Assembly (NCBI RefSeq): GCF_003474435.1
Contig: NZ_QRNF01000031.1
Coordinates: forward strand, 1-37,812
Length of the DNA: 37,812 nt
From: Ruminococcus sp. AF46-10NS
GTDB taxonomy: Bacteria; Bacillota; Clostridia; Lachnospirales; Lachnospiraceae
Direction of reading: 5' to 3'
The translations under genes were made by a program, and so were the position numbers. Positions 36,636 to 37,812 of the stretch are shown here, one piece after another (the first letter of the stretch is position 1; every line of letters begins with the position of its first letter). The notes below the pieces were generated by a model that saw nothing but the letters and a program-made list of their open reading frames with translations, was not told where the DNA came from and made no database searches.

Positions 36636-36788
36636 ACACTAATCAAAACGCATCACAGCGGCGTGGCCAGAAAGGAGGGGTGTGGGGAGGGAAAACGGCC
36701 CTCGCAACTATGAGTGCCTTTCCTCCCCACGGTTTTCCCCACTTTCACAAAGTAAAACTAATAAATCCAAAAAGTAAAACATACAAAA

Positions 36789-37277
36789 CTAAGGATTCAA
36801 AGGAACTCTCCCCAGAACTTCCTTTACCAACACACCTATGGCAATCCCGGCGAGCACACCTGCAACAAGCAGTGCCGGTGCATACACCATCAGACTGGTG
36901 TTGCTGACCACGATCATAGCAACGATCAGCTGCCCGATATTATGGGTAACGCCTCCGGCAACACTGATTCCGATCAGGCTGAACTCCGAATGTTTTTTCA
37001 GAAAATTCATCACAGGCAGGCTGAGTGCTGCTCCGGCAAGACTATATACAATACTGAACAGGTTTCCAAACATAAATCCAATTACAAGTATGCGGACAAC
37101 CGATACAAGTGCAGCTTCCCGCCAGGAATACCGGTCCAGTATAAAAAGTATCGCCAGGTTAGCCAGTCCTATTTTTACACCGGGAATTCCGGCGAAGACG
37201 GGGATCAGTGATTCCACATATCCAAATATAATGGCAACCGCAGCAAACAATCCAAGATAAGCTGTTTTTCGTTTCAT
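36789..37277 (-). CDS. Gx transporter / heptaprenyl diphosphate synthase component I-like membrane protein
   Basis: The 162-residue protein is very hydrophobic, with about five membrane helices. GIPGVKIGLANLAILFIL and GGVTHNIGQLIVA are characteristic of the family labelled Gx transporter or HepI-like. It follows the NusG-domain-II gene after only 4 bases and has no ribosome site of its own, so its translation is probably coupled. The pair resembles EetB/EetA of the Listeria and Lactiplantibacillus flavin-based electron transfer locus as I recall it. A direct role in prenyl synthesis is not supported by any catalytic motif. Confidence 0.82.
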   Translation of the reverse strand: MKRKTAYLGLFAAVAIIFGYVESLIPVFAGIPGVKIGLANLAILFILDRYSWREAALVSVVRILVIGFMFGNLFSIVYSLAGAALSLPVMNFLKKHSEFSLIGISVAGGVTHNIGQLIVAMIVVSNTSLMVYAPALLVAGVLAGIAIGVLVKEVLGRVPLNP

Positions 37278-37281
37278 AATC

Positions 37282-37656
37282 TTATGTCACTGCATCGATC
37301 TTCGGTGAATCATCAGATTCCGAAGGCTCAGCAGAATCCTTTCCTTCTATTACAACTTTATTCGGCAGGCAGATAATAGAACCGCCGTGTTCGTCAACTG
37401 CCTTCTGTTTCATACAGTAATGATCCGGGCAGGTGGCTTCGATCATGGTGACTTTTCCATCTTTGATCTCACAGACATTGGTATCTCCGATATGGATCAC
37501 CTGATCCTTGCTTAGTGAGTATGTCCCGAATTCTTTTCCATCAACAGTAATGCGGATCGTATTATGGGAACGCTGTCCTGAAATCTGGAAACCAAGCCAC
37601 AGAATCCCGGCGATCACCAGTATGGACGCAATAAAAATCGTTTCTTTTTTCTTCAA
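37282..37656 (-). CDS. NusG-domain-II-containing membrane-anchored protein, TTG start
   Basis: The 124-residue protein has one N-terminal membrane helix (about 6-26) and an outward NusG-II-like beta domain (about 32-105). The domain carries a CPDHYCMKQ motif and a second cysteine segment IICLPNKVVIE. A disordered acidic tail ends it. The CxxxxC spacing suggests a disulfide or a metal/redox role, unproven. It starts at TTG 37656, seven to eight bases after GGAG, and is first gene of a two-gene minus-strand operon. Possible functional partner genes further upstream of the promoter lie outside the window. Confidence 0.82.
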   Translation of the reverse strand: MKKKETIFIASILVIAGILWLGFQISGQRSHNTIRITVDGKEFGTYSLSKDQVIHIGDTNVCEIKDGKVTMIEATCPDHYCMKQKAVDEHGGSIICLPNKVVIEGKDSAEPSESDDSPKIDAVT

Positions 37657-37690
37657 AATAAATCTCCATTTCTATCACAGATTCGTAAAA

Positions 37691-37719
37691 ATAATATCAT
37701 ACTCCCATTCAAAAGGCAA
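37691..37719 (-). promoter_or_regulatory. Promoter of the NusG-II/Gx operon
   Basis: On the minus strand TTGCCT (37719-37714), a 17-base spacer and TATTAT (37696-37691) lie 34 bases before the TTG start codon. Confidence 0.6.
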
Positions 37720-37812
37720 ATACAAGTTAAATATATCTAACTATAAAAATGTTATTCGCTCCATAACCAGAAAAATTGAAATCATTCATTCAGGCAGATA
37801 GAATCCAAAATA

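Larger units (their letters stand above)
36298..36788. other. Repeat- and hairpin-rich gap between convergent genes
   Basis: No gene is supported. In order the gap holds three GAGGGT copies (36366-36383), a GAGTGATCACTC palindrome (36393-36404), two matching hairpins (36424-36440 and 36504-36520) in inverted arrangement, a minus-strand terminator (36573-36635), and a G-rich block that can pair in two ways (36682-36742). Two AGTAAAAC copies (36751-36758, 36773-36780) end it. A frame at 36298-36549 crosses the repeats and is not credited. Confidence 0.6.

Overview
The window looks like a chromosomal piece of a low-to-moderate GC Clostridia genome, most likely family Lachnospiraceae (Blautia/Dorea/Ruminococcus-like; genus not resolved). 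The basis is a V-type ATP synthase operon instead of F-type genes, a fused AdhE, Gram-positive lipoprotein signals, strong AGGAGG-type ribosome sites, and core gene neighbourhoods (hpf, secA, prfB). No rRNA, tRNA, CRISPR array, transposase or phage gene was seen.

Layout. 1-1122: an RluA-type pseudouridine synthase and its leader. 1123-2220: a sugar-binding lipoprotein with no transporter genes beside it. 2435-11190: a V/A-type ATP synthase operon in the order H-I-K-E-C-F-A-B-D. Its K ring subunit carries the full Na+ ligand set known from Enterococcus NtpK, so it is probably sodium-coupled. Subunit I is broken by three single-base deletions in about 600 bases. 11419-13303: a PAP2 phosphatase and a PLP aminotransferase. 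13389-18673, minus strand: adhE and typA, separated by 815 bases that hold the adhE promoter, two Rex-like sites and a leader of about 430 nt. 18877-21866: a protein made of two SSB-like OB folds, then a cobalamin adenosyltransferase with dapA and dapB. 22048-23428: an Asp/Asn-rich lipoprotein and a HisA of the eukaryotic (yeast HIS6) type. 23620-32224: the common Firmicutes series hpf, secA, prfB, interrupted by a secreted transglutaminase-like protein and a Nit2-type omega-amidase; prfB has the programmed +1 frameshift. 32422-35321: an HTH-ACT protein, hom and lysC. 35518-36297: a DUF975-like membrane protein. 36298-36788: a repeat- and hairpin-rich gap. 36789-37656, minus strand: a Gx-transporter/HepI-like membrane protein and a NusG-domain-II protein, a pair resembling EetB/EetA of flavin-based electron transfer.

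How it fits together. The genes describe an anaerobic fermenter: AdhE disposes of reducing equivalents as ethanol under likely NADH control, a V-type ATPase handles Na+ energetics, and lysC/hom with dapA/dapB feed threonine, methionine, lysine and cell-wall diaminopimelate. Most of the window is housekeeping. The best leads are the broken subunit I, the tandem OB-fold protein, the eukaryotic-type HisA, the adhE control region, and the HTH-ACT/hom unit with a 10-bp inverted repeat just upstream.
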